A stretch of DNA of 64,000 nucleotides from Coix lacryma-jobi var. lacryma-jobi (Eukaryota; Streptophyta; Magnoliopsida; Poales; Poaceae): contig CM019824.1 of NCBI GenBank assembly GCA_009763385.1, forward strand, positions 105,542,660 to 105,606,659, in the 5' to 3' direction. Below are positions 10,443 to 21,388 of the stretch, in pieces (position 1 is the stretch's first letter; every line of letters starts with the position of its first letter). The notes beneath the pieces were generated by a model, which saw only the letters and a program-made list of their open reading frames with translations, did not search any database and was not told where the DNA came from. Both the position numbers and the translations under genes were made by a program.

Positions 10443-11624
10443 CTTTGGTGCGGTGAAGAGCTTCGGGGAGAAATGGGACTCGGCGGAGGCTCAGTTGTCG
10501 CGGAACGGTAGCGCGGGCTCCTCGGCGGCGAATGGCAGCCGAAGGGGGCACAGCGTGTTCTGGTGTCGGTGAAGCTCGGCTGACGGAGCGGTCGCACGCA
10601 CCGTGTGTTCACGGCGATGGCGAAGACTCCGCGGCAAGGAATCAGACGCGGATGGCTTAGTGGGGGTCGGAACGGCGGTGGCGTTTGCTTGTTGGCGGGC
10701 GAGCGGCGGCGTTTGCTGTGCGTGTTCGTGCGAGAGGGAGCGGGAGCGAGGGAGAGAGCGGACGAGTGAACTGGCAGATGAGGGAGAGGAGAAGAGCGCG
10801 AGTGGGTTTTGCCTCGGCCGGTGGCGACCAGAGGTCGTGGCGGGGGCCACGGTGACGGGCGACTTGCGGCAGAGCAACCGGCGGTTGCGTGGGCGCGGCG
10901 GCCGAGGCGAGCGGTGAGTGGCCGCGCGAGATCACTTGCATGCTCTAGCAAAGAAAGATCGAGCGGTGAGTGGCCGGTGCGGATTTGCGGCAGAGAAAAA
11001 CGGCCACATAACGGTTTGGCCGGCGTACGGCGCGGTCGTGCGGTCGGCCGGCACGGCGCGGCGCGCGTGGCGCTGGAGCGGGTGCGGCGCAGGCTCGGCG
11101 TGGGCTGGGCCAAAAAGGACGTGTGGGCCGGAAGTGAAGCGCGGGAAGAAAAACAAAAACTCTTTTTCTTTTTCCGATTTTTCCTAAACTTTGACCAAAT
11201 CAAAACAGTTTCAAAAACTCAAAACTAGACTTTGACCCAAAAATAAAAGTTGCTCAAAATAATTTTCTCTACAACTTTCATATAAGACACTTTTTCTGAA
11301 AATCACTTTTCTAGCCTACACATAATTAAAGCCAATTTTTGAGCCATAAATCATTTTTTTCCCACATTTTTAATTATTAAAGTATACTGAACTAGGTCAA
11401 GGTGTCAACATAGAAAGTGTTATACTCAATATTATCTATTTTATAAAATTATTTGCCAAGACATGTTTTATTTAAACAACCAAGTCCTATTGAAACCAAA
11501 TTTCAAATAAGCAAACAAAAGGCAAAAACACTTCTATGCATATGAGATGGTGCAATGCAATGCTTATGAGAATTTGGAAGCTAATTCTTGTTCCTAATGC
11601 AGTGCTTGACACTAGGGTGTCACA

Positions 11625-12025
11625 TTTTACACCCTGGTTTGAGCTTGTACATGAAATTGTTTGTAAGCATCTGCTTCTTTTTAAGATGTAAGTGTGTATC
11701 TCCATGTAATTCTGAGTAATAATTGGTAAGATTCAGGTACTTGGAAGGTCTTCTGAGTCCTTTATCTCTGATTCCGAGTACTATTCTCGATTGTGAAAAA
11801 TAATAAGTTCTGTTTGTGAAACTGTTAGTTACTCTCCCGGACGCCGTTTAGACCGTGCCTGTCACTGTTAGGATTTCTAACGGTTCTATAACGCCGTTGG
11901 AGGAAACTGAATGTAATAGATCTATAATAAGCAGTCATTGCTTCGTGATTTCTTCACTTCTCCATAGCATTGCATTTAGCAAGAGCTTTCCAGGACCATT
12001 GTTTTCCTTAGTCAATCCTTAGTGG
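11625..12025 (+). promoter_or_regulatory. Upstream region of antisense gene of F
   Basis: This 400-bp stretch between the right end of H and the antisense gene belongs to element F. A TATA-like TATAATAA at 11923-11930 lies about 100 bp before the first ATG, with CT-rich sequence just after it. It is a plausible promoter for the plus-strand gene. The 3' LTR of F is not recognisable here and probably lies left of H. Confidence 0.45.
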
Positions 12026-15000
12026 ATGCGTACAAAAACTCTTGTGGTCAATATGGGTTCAAAAAAGCAATCCCAGGGGGAGAAGAAGAGGAAAACCACC
12101 GGCGAAAAGCCGCGGCACCCATGCCCTCTGGCCGAAGTTCTTGCTTGGAAGAGTCCTGACACCAGAGAGGTGGAGTTGGTGCATCTGGCGCAGCAGGGAT
12201 TACTTCGTTCTCAGCCGATGGATGGATGGAAGGTGTCGATTCATCATCGTGCTCCGACCCCCAATGTGACAGAGATCGTAATGTTCAAGTCCTTCGTTGA
12301 GCGCGGGTTAGGTCTCCTTGCATATGATTTTTTGAGGGGATTACTCCATTATTATGGTTTGACCCTCAATCACATTACTCTGAATGTTGTTTTTCATATT
12401 GCTATCTTCTCCTACCTTTGTGAGGCATTTCTAGGGATATGTCCCTCCTTCGCCCTTTTCCACTTTTTCTTTTGGGTAAAGTGCGAGATGAGTGATGCGA
12501 AGGTAGAGGTAGTCGGAGGGGCTAGCATTCAGCTTAGGCTAGAAGTAGCTAGTCAGTATATCTCTGTACAGTTGTCGGAGTTGGTCCGAGAGTGGGCTAG
12601 TGGCTGGTTCTATATAGCCAACCCACCGCCAGCGCTTCGTCGTCATGATGGTTGGCCACCTCAGAAGAACCTTCGTTGGAAATAGAAGATTTCTTCTGAA
12701 GAGACGGAGGCCAATCAGCCTCAGATTGATATGATTGCCGCTTTGAAGTTGAGTGGACTGACTGGACACACGGTCATCCAAGACTTCATTGCGCTCAGAA
12801 TCCATCCGCTACAACAATGAGCCAATTTTGGCTTTGAGTACCTTGGCGTGAACGATCCAGGTCGGCATTCCGCTGAGCAGCTTTCTAACGAGAAGATCTT
12901 GAAGAGGATGAACCGGTTGTTGAAAAGTCGTGAACACCTCATACCAATGATAACCACGTTCTCCGCCATCAATCCCCCTCATCTGGTAAGGAAATTTTAA
13001 CATCTATCATTTGTGCTTTTGATGGTTACCTTTGCTGACTAAGTGTCGATTTCCTTTCTCTTGCTGCAACAGAGTCTAGGGCGAAATAACAACGATTGCC
13101 CTCCTCTGCCCCCGACAACTGAAGAGGGGGGAGGCATCGTGCATGAAGGTCCCATCTGAAGTGAGGATCTTCTTAATGAATCAAGCTCCCTTGGTTATCT
13201 TGGTGGATTAGACTCAGAATCAACTGACTCTGATGTCGTAATCCTAGATCCCGGTGTTGAGAGTAGCCGGGAGCGGTCTCCGAGTCCACTCCAAGAAGCC
13301 AGAGAACTCGTCCTGAAGAAGGCTCGCACTGGTAATCGTCGTGCTTGACGTAAAATTCTTTCTTCGAAAGTGTTGGCTGAGAAACATTGTAATCCGTGTG
13401 CTCCTGGTAAGGGAACCCGAGTACTTTGGCTAACTGTTTGTTTGAAGCTTCATAAGTCTGTGGCTTATATCTTTATTTGATATAGACATTGAGGCGGCCC
13501 AGGGATCTTCTGCTAGTGGCACTGCTATAGAAGAAACTTCTCTCCCGGAGCAGCAGCAGAAAAAGCGAAGTCTAAAACTGCCCCTGAACTTGAAGTTAAC
13601 CAAGTAAGCTCTAAGTAACTAAAATTGTAAGCTATGTACTGTTTTCCATGATTGTTTGGTTAATATGGGCACTTGTCTTTTGTAGGAAGGTAAAGATTGC
13701 CGAAACTTCCCCAGATGATGCGACTGAGGCCCAGAAAGGGGAGGAGTCGGAAGCGCAGAGGAAGCTAGATCAAGCGTCCCTCCTATCAGTAGTCAGGTGA
13801 ATACCATGCCAGACCCCTCTCCATCTGGTGCTCTTGTCGACGAGAATCCTCAAGTGGATATTCTTCCCTTGCCTTAGGTTGGTGTTCCATATTCCATCTT
13901 TTGTTCTCCTGCTCAATTGGAACTTGACCGGGTGATGAATGATTGGTTCTTTCGTACCCGTCAGCCTAATGAACCATCTTTGGAGATGATCCAGGCTAGC
14001 ACCAGTGCTAGCGGTGAAGTCGAAGCCTCGGTTCTTTCGCGGAAAGAATCTGGTGATGTCCCCGAGTCCTCACGTCAAGGGACGAAGCTCAAAGTTGTGG
14101 GGTACATCCCGGACCTTGTCCATCTTAAGGAGTTGGGTGAACAAGTGATGGCACCGGCTTTGGCGCTTAAAGAATTTATTGAGGTAACCCTTGAATTTCC
14201 TTTGATTTGGCATCATTGCTCTGAGTGCTTAAAACATCTTTTCTGCGCAGGGTTTTGACATGAAGGTGACTGAGCAGATTACTCAGATCCGTCAGGAACT
14301 TTTCGCCGAGAATCAAGCGTTGAAGGAATATATAGCCCAAGAGCAAGTTAGCCAGAAGGTGGCTATCTAGGTTTTGCACAACCACATCAACGAGCTTTGG
14401 CAAAAGCTTAAGATTACTATTGATGAGCGGGATGCAGCCAATCAGCGGGAGATTGATCTTCTCTCCAAACACGCTACCGCTGAACAGAAGCTCAAGGAGG
14501 CTATAAGGTCTTCCCAGAAGCAACTCACTGGTTAGTCGGAAATAAATTTCGAAGTCTTTGGCATTTTGAACTCATAGTACTTATCCACTTTTTATGTCTT
14601 GTTCTTTAGAATCACAGAATCTTGCGGCGGGATGGCAGAATGCTTTCAACCGTAAGGAGGCTGAACAGGAAGAGGTATCTGCTAATGCTCAAGATACTCT
14701 TCAAGAAGCCAAATTGATTCGCGAGGGTGCTAACCAAGACCTGCTGCAGGCTTTAAAGTCGACAAAGGAGTTGCAGGAAGCTCTGGAGGCAGTTCGAGCG
14801 CAATTGAAGGAGTCCCAGGAGTCTCTGAAAACTTCCTAAGATTCACTGAAGGTGTTGGAGCGAGCTCTGGAGCCAGTGCTTGACTTGGTGTCGCACCCTG
14901 AAGGAGTCAAAGAATCCTTGGTTGAACAAGCTAAGGCCGCGCCTGGGCGGCTTCCCAGTATACTAAGGATATGGCTACTTCGGTGGTGTGCGGTCTCCTT

Positions 15001-15150
15001 GCCACTTTGCGGCTCCATCTACCGTCTTTTGATATATCTGCCATCATGACTTTGCCTGATGGGAAGAGCGATGAAGATCATGCGGCGATGCAGGAGGAAG
15101 TCAAGACTGTTGCAGAGGAATACTCTCAGATATTAGATCTTGTTGAGTAG
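12026..15150 (+). pseudogene. Spliced antisense accessory gene of Tat element F
   Basis: This gene runs opposite to the pol of F. Six exons join in frame apart from two shifts: 12026-12985, 13073-13406, 13486-13613, 13686-14183, 14251-14530 and 14610-15150. The five introns are 67-87 bp, all GT-AG with good acceptors such as TTGCTGCAACAG. Exon 1 holds a domain with FVERGLGLLAYDFLRGLLHYYGL and WFYIANPPP, which I recognise from plant proteins annotated as putative gypsy-type transposon (Pfam Transposase_28). Exons 4-6 encode acidic, coiled-coil sequence, and the gene ends ILDLVE. Stops interrupt it at 12683, 12815, 13157, 13346, 13878, 14368 and 14837, so it is dead. Frame shifts occur near 13780 and 14950. 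An in-frame ATG at 12050 is an alternative start. The function in living copies is unknown. Confidence 0.75.
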
Positions 15151-16001
15151 TAGTCCTTCTTAGTCTTTGGCTAGATTTTGTGTCTCCTGTAAACAAGAAA
15201 TTATGATGATTATAGAAACAAAGTCTGGTTTACTTTTGAATCTGTTGGCTGCGTATGTTTTTTTATACTGTCGACTCGTCATTGCAAGAAATTTCTTATC
15301 AATGGGTCTGTTTGTGGTGGATGTATGACCAGGCATCTCTCTGGATGGGTCTATCCGAGTGCTTTTTAGCACTTTAGGTTGGGTCAAGTGACTTTGTTTC
15401 TCTTTAATCTTTAATGATTAATCAGAGAGCTTAGTCTGCACGAGTACTACTCTTAGTACCCTGTTTCAAGGGATGAGTGTGATCAAGCACATCTTAAGGA
15501 CCAGTGCGATGGTTCCTGTAGGGTGGATTGAATCCTCTTGATATCCACAGCTTGAGTGCGGAGTCAGACATACCTTTGTCCGATTGATATGTGACAGGGT
15601 GAGTGTTACTCCCCTTGTTATAACTTATAGGAACCAATATCGTCTTTTTAAGATAATGTATTCTCTATAGGTTGGTAGCCGAGTTTTTAAGCCACACTAA
15701 CAGGGGAGAGTTGTATTGAGCTCAGAGCTCGTAACTCAAATATGGCTTCTTCTGAACCGAGAAAGATCCATCCTATTAATAAAAAATATTAGTCGGTGGA
15801 AATGTTGAGAGTAGTGGTATACAATGGTTAAAGCCTATTGTATGCTCTCCAAAAATTATTTTATCCAACTAATAGTCGTGATAAAAATAACTGCTGAAAA
15901 AGAAAATTCGTGATGCTCTACTTTTTCCGATGAAGACCAATATTTATTAATATGATATAAAGGGTTACATGCTGCCCTGAGTCATATCTGTAGCATAGTC
16001 C
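15151..16001. other. Tail-to-tail spacer between antisense gene and pol of F
   Basis: 850 bp of AT-rich non-coding DNA where the plus-strand gene and the minus-strand pol converge. AATAAA-like sequence around 15779 could serve the antisense gene. I see no other feature. Confidence 0.5.
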
Positions 16002-16847
16002 TTAGGTATAGTATTTTTTTAGATGCTCAATATTCCATGAATATGGCACTTGACAACCATCCTCTGTGACTAGCTCAAATGACCCGGGTCTTGTTACGTT
16101 AGAAACTATGTATGGCCCTTCCCGTGGACTCATAACCTTGTGGCGTCCTGTGGTGTTCTTAATTTCCTTCAGGACCATGTCGCCTTCTTGGAAGGTTCGG
16201 TGGTGGACGTTTTATCGTAATATCGCCTCATCCCCTGCAAGTACCTTGCTGACTGAAATAGAGCAGCTAGTCGGGCCTCTTCTATGCTATCGATTTCTAG
16301 TCGCCTTGTATCATCAGCCTCGCCTTCATTATACTGTCCTGTTCTTGGAGAATTCTAGATTAAATCTGCTTGAAGGATTGCTTCTGTGCCATAGACCAGG
16401 AAGAAAGGGGTCTGTTCTGTTGCTCTGCTTCGCTGTGTCCGTAGCCCCAAGATTACCTTGGGTAATTCTTCCAACCACTTTCCGCCATGGTCCTTGAGGA
16501 GATCAAACAACCTTGGCTTGAGTCCGGCTAGTATGAGGGCATTTGCTCTCTCAACTTGGCTGTTTGACTTAGGATGAGCCACTGATGCGTAGTCTATCTT
16601 GACTCCACAGTCGTTAGCCCAGGATTTGAATTCAATTGCCATAAAGCGGGAACCAAGATCAGTGATGATTTTGTGTGGTATCCCAAAGCGATGGAAGATA
16701 CTCTGCATGAATTGTACTGATTTTGATGCATTGAACTTGACCAGGGGCATATACTCGATCCACTTGGTGAATTTGTCAATTGCCATGTAGATGTACTCAA
16801 AACAATTGGATGCGCACTTTAGAGTGCCCACCATGTCGAGTCCCCAA
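16002..16847 (-). pseudogene. pol: Tat-lineage integrase, catalytic core and C-terminus
   Basis: This is the second part of the integrase of F. The core shows WGLDMVG (first catalytic Asp), DKFTKWIE, a second Asp in ITDLGSRF and the Glu in NSQVERANALI, then the AILQADLI block. The C-terminal part is readable (SIEEARLAALFQSARYLQGMRRYYD, then FELVTEDG and WNIEHLKKYY) and ends at a TAA at 16002-16004, but with a frameshift around 16200. The core is separated from its N-terminal zinc-binding half by a solo LTR at 16848-18550. The enzyme would insert element DNA into chromosomes; this copy cannot be functional. Confidence 0.88.
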
Positions 16848-18550
16848 TGTTGGCATTTCTTAGCGCAACCACCGGAGGTTGGGTTCGAGATCCATTCTTG
16901 GCGATCACGCCATAAATACTTACTGACATCTCTTAGCATCATCACCAGGGTAGTCCATCATCCCTAGGTACAACACCAGGAATGCCTCCTGATATTCCTT
17001 AACGACATACACTGAGTATGGTGGTTCCTAGCGACGCTACCAAGGGGTATCAGTGTCAGCCTCAGACGCAGTCACCTAACTACATATCCGGTATCGGCGT
17101 CGAAGTGCGATGGCACTTCATATACCAAGACATGTGGCTTTAGTGACGGCCTGAGAGGCTGACCCGGTAAACCAATTCATTAACAGACAGGGTCCGCAAG
17201 CGTACGGGGTTACCGTTGTAGCATTTCACCGGGAGTATTCCAGGTATCGTTATTTATATTTTACCACTGGGAAGGCTAGGTGCGAAAGCATTCGAGATAT
17301 ACCCACGACAAGAACATAATAAATGCATAGTTGACTAATTAACCCAAGTAGGAGGATAAACAATAATTTGGATAGTGGGATCAACACAAACACATTGCCT
17401 AAGATACATGGAGCTTCTACGGGGGTAGAAGAAAGAATAAAAGAATAAAGAATGTCCTACGGAGCATGGATCTTAACAGAGTTATGTTAATGAATCAAGT
17501 ATACATGTTATGATCAAGTTAACATTAGGCTAAGTACTGGATGGATTAGGAGACCCGGCAACACTGGTCTGCCAGCAGGATACATCGGGAAATTTAGACT
17601 CCTACCCCAAAGCCGAACATGGGGGATTATAAGGGACGGACAAGGATGTCACCACCTGCCACCTACCCCTCAAAGGTGGACTAAGCCAGGCATTCACCCA
17701 ACTCCATATACTTGAGAACCACTCTCGCGCATATGAAGAACACTTACACCTCCCCGATAAAGATGTAAGCGCACCCGAAGGTACGGCAAAACACCACCCA
17801 ACACATAGCATTAAGTTATCAGGATCTAAGCACGTTGAATGAAGAACAACGTTCATGTTCATGATGAACAAAGATCTAAAGCTATGAACTAGTTCTAGAA
17901 TGATGAAGAATGAACAAGAACAAGGCTCTAATTCAAGAACATAACAATGTTGATCATAAGAGAATTAGAACAAGTATGAAAAGAGGAACTTAGTATTCAT
18001 ACCAAGTAGATCTTTACAACTCCTCCTCTCCCCTTGCAAGTAGCACATGCTCCAACTACTAGAGGATCTAAACTAATGTAGAGAGCTCAAAATACAAAGT
18101 GGAATGAAAGACAAATGTGTTGATGTGTGATTGATTATGAAAGAGGGAGCTCTACCCCTTTATTTATACTATAACATGGTCGGTTTGGAGGAGCTAACTA
18201 CGGAAACCACCTAAACCGACGTATGCATGCCGCCATGCAACCGCTTGAGGAGGTCGGTGCCCAGTGGGGCTACCCAGGGTGCGGGCGCACCCCCCTGGGC
18301 CCACTGGCCACCGTCTTTGCGTGGTGGGCCCTTGGCGTGTTGCACATTGCACTTTTGGTGGTTTCCAGCCCAATTGTATTCTTTAGGTGGGCTTCTTCTC
18401 ACCTTTTCCACTGTTTTCATGTTTGATCCCTGAAAATCAATGATTCTCCTATACAAGTGGAAATAAGTCAAGGTGATAACATATGTATGCAAGTATGCGT
18501 TGTTTTGTCCTTGGTTGGCTCATAAAAGTTGTCGGTAAGCACCGCCAACA
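16848..18550 (-). repeat. Solo LTR of an Athila-like family inside integrase of F
   Basis: A single LTR of 1703 bp with TGTTGGC...GCCAACA ends. Part of it (about 17190-17290) matches the LTR of E: a CCGCAAGCG...GTAGCATTT(C/T)ACCGGGAGTATTCC block. A TATA box (TATAAATAAA, minus strand) is at 18159-18168. The flanks, CCCAA (16843-16847) and GCCAG (18551-18555), each differ by one base from CCCAG, the sequence needed to restore the Trp-Gly codons of the integrase. They are therefore decayed copies of one TSD. No internal region or second LTR is present, so the element was lost by LTR-LTR recombination. Confidence 0.85.
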
Positions 18551-18923
18551 GCCAGCATGAAAATGGCCATGATGGAGGGATGTAAATCATTTCGTGTGCA
18601 GGGACATGTTGTTGTTTTGCGAAGAATTGGCATGCTTGGCAGCGACGGACTAGCTCTTCGGCATCCTTCAGTACTGAGGGCCAATAGTACCCAGATCTGA
18701 AGATTTTTCCGACTAACGTCCTTGATGCAACGTGATTGCCACAACACCCAGAGTGGACTTCGCCCAATATCTCTTTGCCTTCTTCTGGAGAAATACATTT
18801 TGGTAGGACTCCTGAGGAGGCTCTGCATTGATATAATTTATCCCCAACTATAACGTAGTTCTTGTTTCGTCTGGTGACTTGCTCTGCTATGGCTTTGTCA
18901 ATTGGTAGCTTGTGCTCCTTCAA
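18551..18923 (-). pseudogene. pol: Tat-lineage integrase, N-terminal zinc-binding part
   Basis: This encodes the integrase H-H-C-C domain of F: EVHSGCCGNHVASRTLVGKI, then YYWPSVLKDAEELVRRCQACQFF, ending in PPSWPFSCW, where the solo LTR interrupts. The His and Cys zinc ligands are visible. It continues from the archaeal-type RNase H at higher coordinates, with a break near 18925-18953. Confidence 0.87.
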
Positions 18924-19484
18924 GTAGTCAATGAAAACCTTGGTCTAGTTGGGTCATAGTGTTAGAATCTGCGTGGAGGGTGTCACGGTGAGTTCTTCAT
19001 TCTGTTGGATGGAGGGCTTGGAAAGCTCATGTACAAAGATGCCGCTTGGAACAGAGGCTCTGTCGGGTCCTAGTTTTGCCAAAACATCAGCAGCGACATT
19101 GAGATCTTGTGTAATGTGATTGAGTTCCAGCCCAGAGAAGTTTTTCTGTAACTTGCGAACTTCTGTGCAATAGGCATTCATAGTTTCCTTAGTAGAATCC
19201 CAGTCTTTATTGACCTGGTGAATAACCACGGAGGAGTCATCGTAGACTAGTACTTGCTTGATGCCCAAGGTAACTGCTAGACGTAACTCGTGTAATAGCG
19301 CCTCATATTCTGCTTCATTGTTGGTGGCTGGCCACATGATTTGCAGAACATACTTGAGTTGCTCTCGTGTAGGTGATATAAGCAAGACTCCTGTGCCTAC
19401 ACCACCGAGTTTTAAAGATCCATCAAAACACATCTTCAATGTTCTGGAATAAAGCCATCTTGAGCCTCCTGAAACTCTGTCCAC
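18924..19484 (-). pseudogene. pol: Additional (archaeal-type) RNase H domain of Tat element F
   Basis: FDGSLKLGGVGTGVLLISPT, NNEAEYEALLHELRLAVTLGI and VYDDSSVVIHQVNKDWD mark the second RNase H domain found in Tat-lineage elements between the normal RNase H and integrase. The family's catalytic acidic residues (D of FDGS, E of AEYEALL, D of YDDSS) are kept. It is known in the lineage and supports classification of F as Tat. The reading frame is open but bounded by breaks on both sides. Confidence 0.85.
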
Positions 19485-19907
19485 TCAGCAACAAAATCAG
19501 CTAGAACATGAGATTTGATAGCCTTTCTTGGAGTGAATTTGATGTTTAGGGCGCCCAGCTCGACTGCCCATTTGGATATTCTACCTGTAGCAACACGGTT
19601 ATGGAGTATTTCTCCTAGCGGAAAATCCGTAACAACTGTGATTTTGTGTGCTTTGAAGTTGTGACGTAGCTTCCTTGATGAAATAAGTAAAGCATACAAC
19701 AGTTTTTGAACCTGAGGGTATCTGATTTTTGAGTCGGAGAGTACCTCGCTAATATAATAGACTGGTCGTTGGATGTTGTAGACATGCTTCTCGTCTTTGC
19801 GTTCCACCACTATTCCTGTGCTTACAACGTGTGTGGTTGTTGTGAAGTATAGCATCATCGGCTCCCTGGGTTCTGGTGGAGTTAGGATAGGAGGGTTGGT
19901 TAGGTAT
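19436..19907 (-). pseudogene. pol: Gypsy RT/RNase H region of F, cut by element E
   Basis: This encodes the RNase H that follows reverse transcriptase: YLTNPPILTPPEP, VYYISEVLSDSKIRYPQVQKLLYALL, TVVTDFPLGEILHNR and FVAEWTEFQE. It overlaps the upstream part of the accessory RNase H in another frame, which marks a frameshift near 19450. Element E is inserted in the codons just before YLTNPP; the preceding codons resume at 27728-27750 (FEQLKGY). Confidence 0.87.
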
Positions 19908-21388
19908 TGTTGACGTTTGTTAGTGCAAATAGAATATGAAAGATTCCGCAAGCGCACAGAACACCATTGTAGCATTTTACCGGGAGTATTCCAAGATCGT
20001 TATTTATATTTTATCACAGGGAAGCTAGGGTCAAGAATCTGATAACTCACTATCATGCATCTACTAACTCAGAGTACTAATTAGACTAGAGCAGGAGTGA
20101 ATGATATATGATATATATAATAATGAAAACACATCAAAGAGAATTCATGATAAATGTATAGATAACTATAGCGGGAGGACAACGGGAGAGATCAAGGTTC
20201 CTACGTACTTCTCTATTGCTTGGGTTCTAAAGCAACAAAGATGAAAAGATATAGCAGTCATAAACATTGGCACTTTGGAGCAGCAGGTCCTTTCCAACTC
20301 TCGAAGAAGACTGGGAAAAAGGTAGTTGGGAGAAGGCTGCCAAGAGCTCTACGAAACATCAATCCGAACGTGGTGGACTACGAAGCCCTAACAGAGCTGT
20401 CACCCCTGGGGCTACCACAACTATTCCGTGGGATTGAGCACAACCTCAGGTAACCTATAGACTAAACACCATGTCTAATCTATCGATTACTACTCTAATT
20501 ACCATGAATAACTAGAGCACTCAATACGAGCGAAGATCCCATGCCAAGATATAACAACTATACTAATCATATAATAAAGCATAAAGTAAATAGAGAAGAT
20601 AAATATATTAAAGCATAAGTCTTACAAAGAAAAGATACAAAGACATACCAAAACTCTCAAGACTCCTCCGGAACCAGAGCGCAGCTCCGCTCTCCCTAAC
20701 TCCCGACTAGAGCTAAGCTATTACATTGGAAAATCTAAACCTAATTCTCTAGGGAGGAGAGGTTGTCCTTCGAGGGACGCCTCTACAAAGACTCCCAGAT
20801 GATGATGGTGTATAGCCTCAGGGGGGTCCTGGGTTTATTATATAGGGGCTCCTGGCCTCCCCTCCACCTTGGGCAAGCGATGTGGTACTAAATCCTTCGT
20901 CATATGCACTTGGGCCTAAATGGGCCAAAACGTGTTGGAGAGGTCGGTTGGAGTGCATCACGCGAAGGGGGACGAAATTGGGCCCAATACCCGACCGGTC
21001 GATCCATAGAGGAGACCAGTCGGTCTGCCCCTATGACAGGTGGGCCTCGCCTTCCGTGGGACGCCTTCTATTTTCTTCTGGAATGTTCTGGAATGTTCTA
21101 GAATCTTCCAAGTCGTATCCATCGAGGACTCTCGCTCCGGGACTCCAAATATAGCAAATCATATGTCTGTTTCGATCGTCTAGACGAGCTCATCGCAATT
21201 GTGTGCTCTGTTTCATCACTTGAGATACTTTTATATGGTGAAATATTGATAATCCTGCAAAACAAGTGAGAGCACCAAAACTCGTGGAACTTGTTAGTTC
21301 TAAACCCTACAACTATGCTTTGTGATTCATTTAGTGTCATTACATGCATTAGTTGATGGTTAAATATGAGCAATAGTGAGCGTCAACA
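19908..21388 (-). repeat. 3' LTR of element E
   Basis: 1481 bp, TGTTGACG to CGTCAACA on the plus strand. A TATA-like TATATAATAAA (minus strand) lies at 20834-20844. It is nearly identical to the 5' LTR apart from scattered substitutions. Confidence 0.93.

Larger units (their letters stand above)
4581..11624 (-). mobile_element. Tekay-type Ty3/Gypsy chromovirus H (5' part)
   Basis: This is a minus-strand Gypsy element related to complete element I. In the window it has its 5' LTR (6635-11624), primer binding site, leader and the H3-tail-like ORF. Gag and pol lie to the left, beyond Copia element A, which inserted at 4580/4581. Its LTR was also hit by a TRIM. It has clearly more substitutions than I and is an older relative. 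The right flank starts TTTTA (11625-11629), the expected TSD; its partner is out of the window. It is inserted in the 3' region of Tat element F. Confidence 0.85.
6635..11624 (-). repeat. 5' LTR of Tekay-type element H
   Basis: This LTR of 4990 bp reads TGTGACACC... on the minus strand and ends at TGTGGCGG on the plus strand, next to the primer site. Without the TRIM and one copy of its TSD it is about 4370 bp. The 5' third in element sense (about 11200-9960) is strongly GC-rich and ends in CT-rich, 5'-UTR-like sequence. The remainder is AT-rich and intron-like. A splice-donor-like CAAG/GTGAGAAC lies at 10442-10431. Long ORFs in the GC block run on both strands and look like composition effects. 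Confidence 0.85.

Noticed and set aside
10400..11203. Long ORFs of up to 267 codons on both strands in the GC-rich LTR blocks (also 49448-51053 and 60626-62194)
   Set aside because: Open frames on all strands are expected in DNA this GC-rich. The proteins are Arg/Pro/Ser-rich with no domain, and frames differ between the two LTRs of I.
18211..18492. 93-codon ORF running into the integrase ORF at 18468
   Set aside because: It lies inside the solo LTR; the ORF overlap across 18550 is accidental read-through of the junction.
20220..20453. 77-codon ORF present in both LTRs of E (again at 26559-26792)
   Set aside because: It starts at TTG and is duplicated only because LTRs are copies. The D LTR has a similar stretch in a broken frame. 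No sign of selection.
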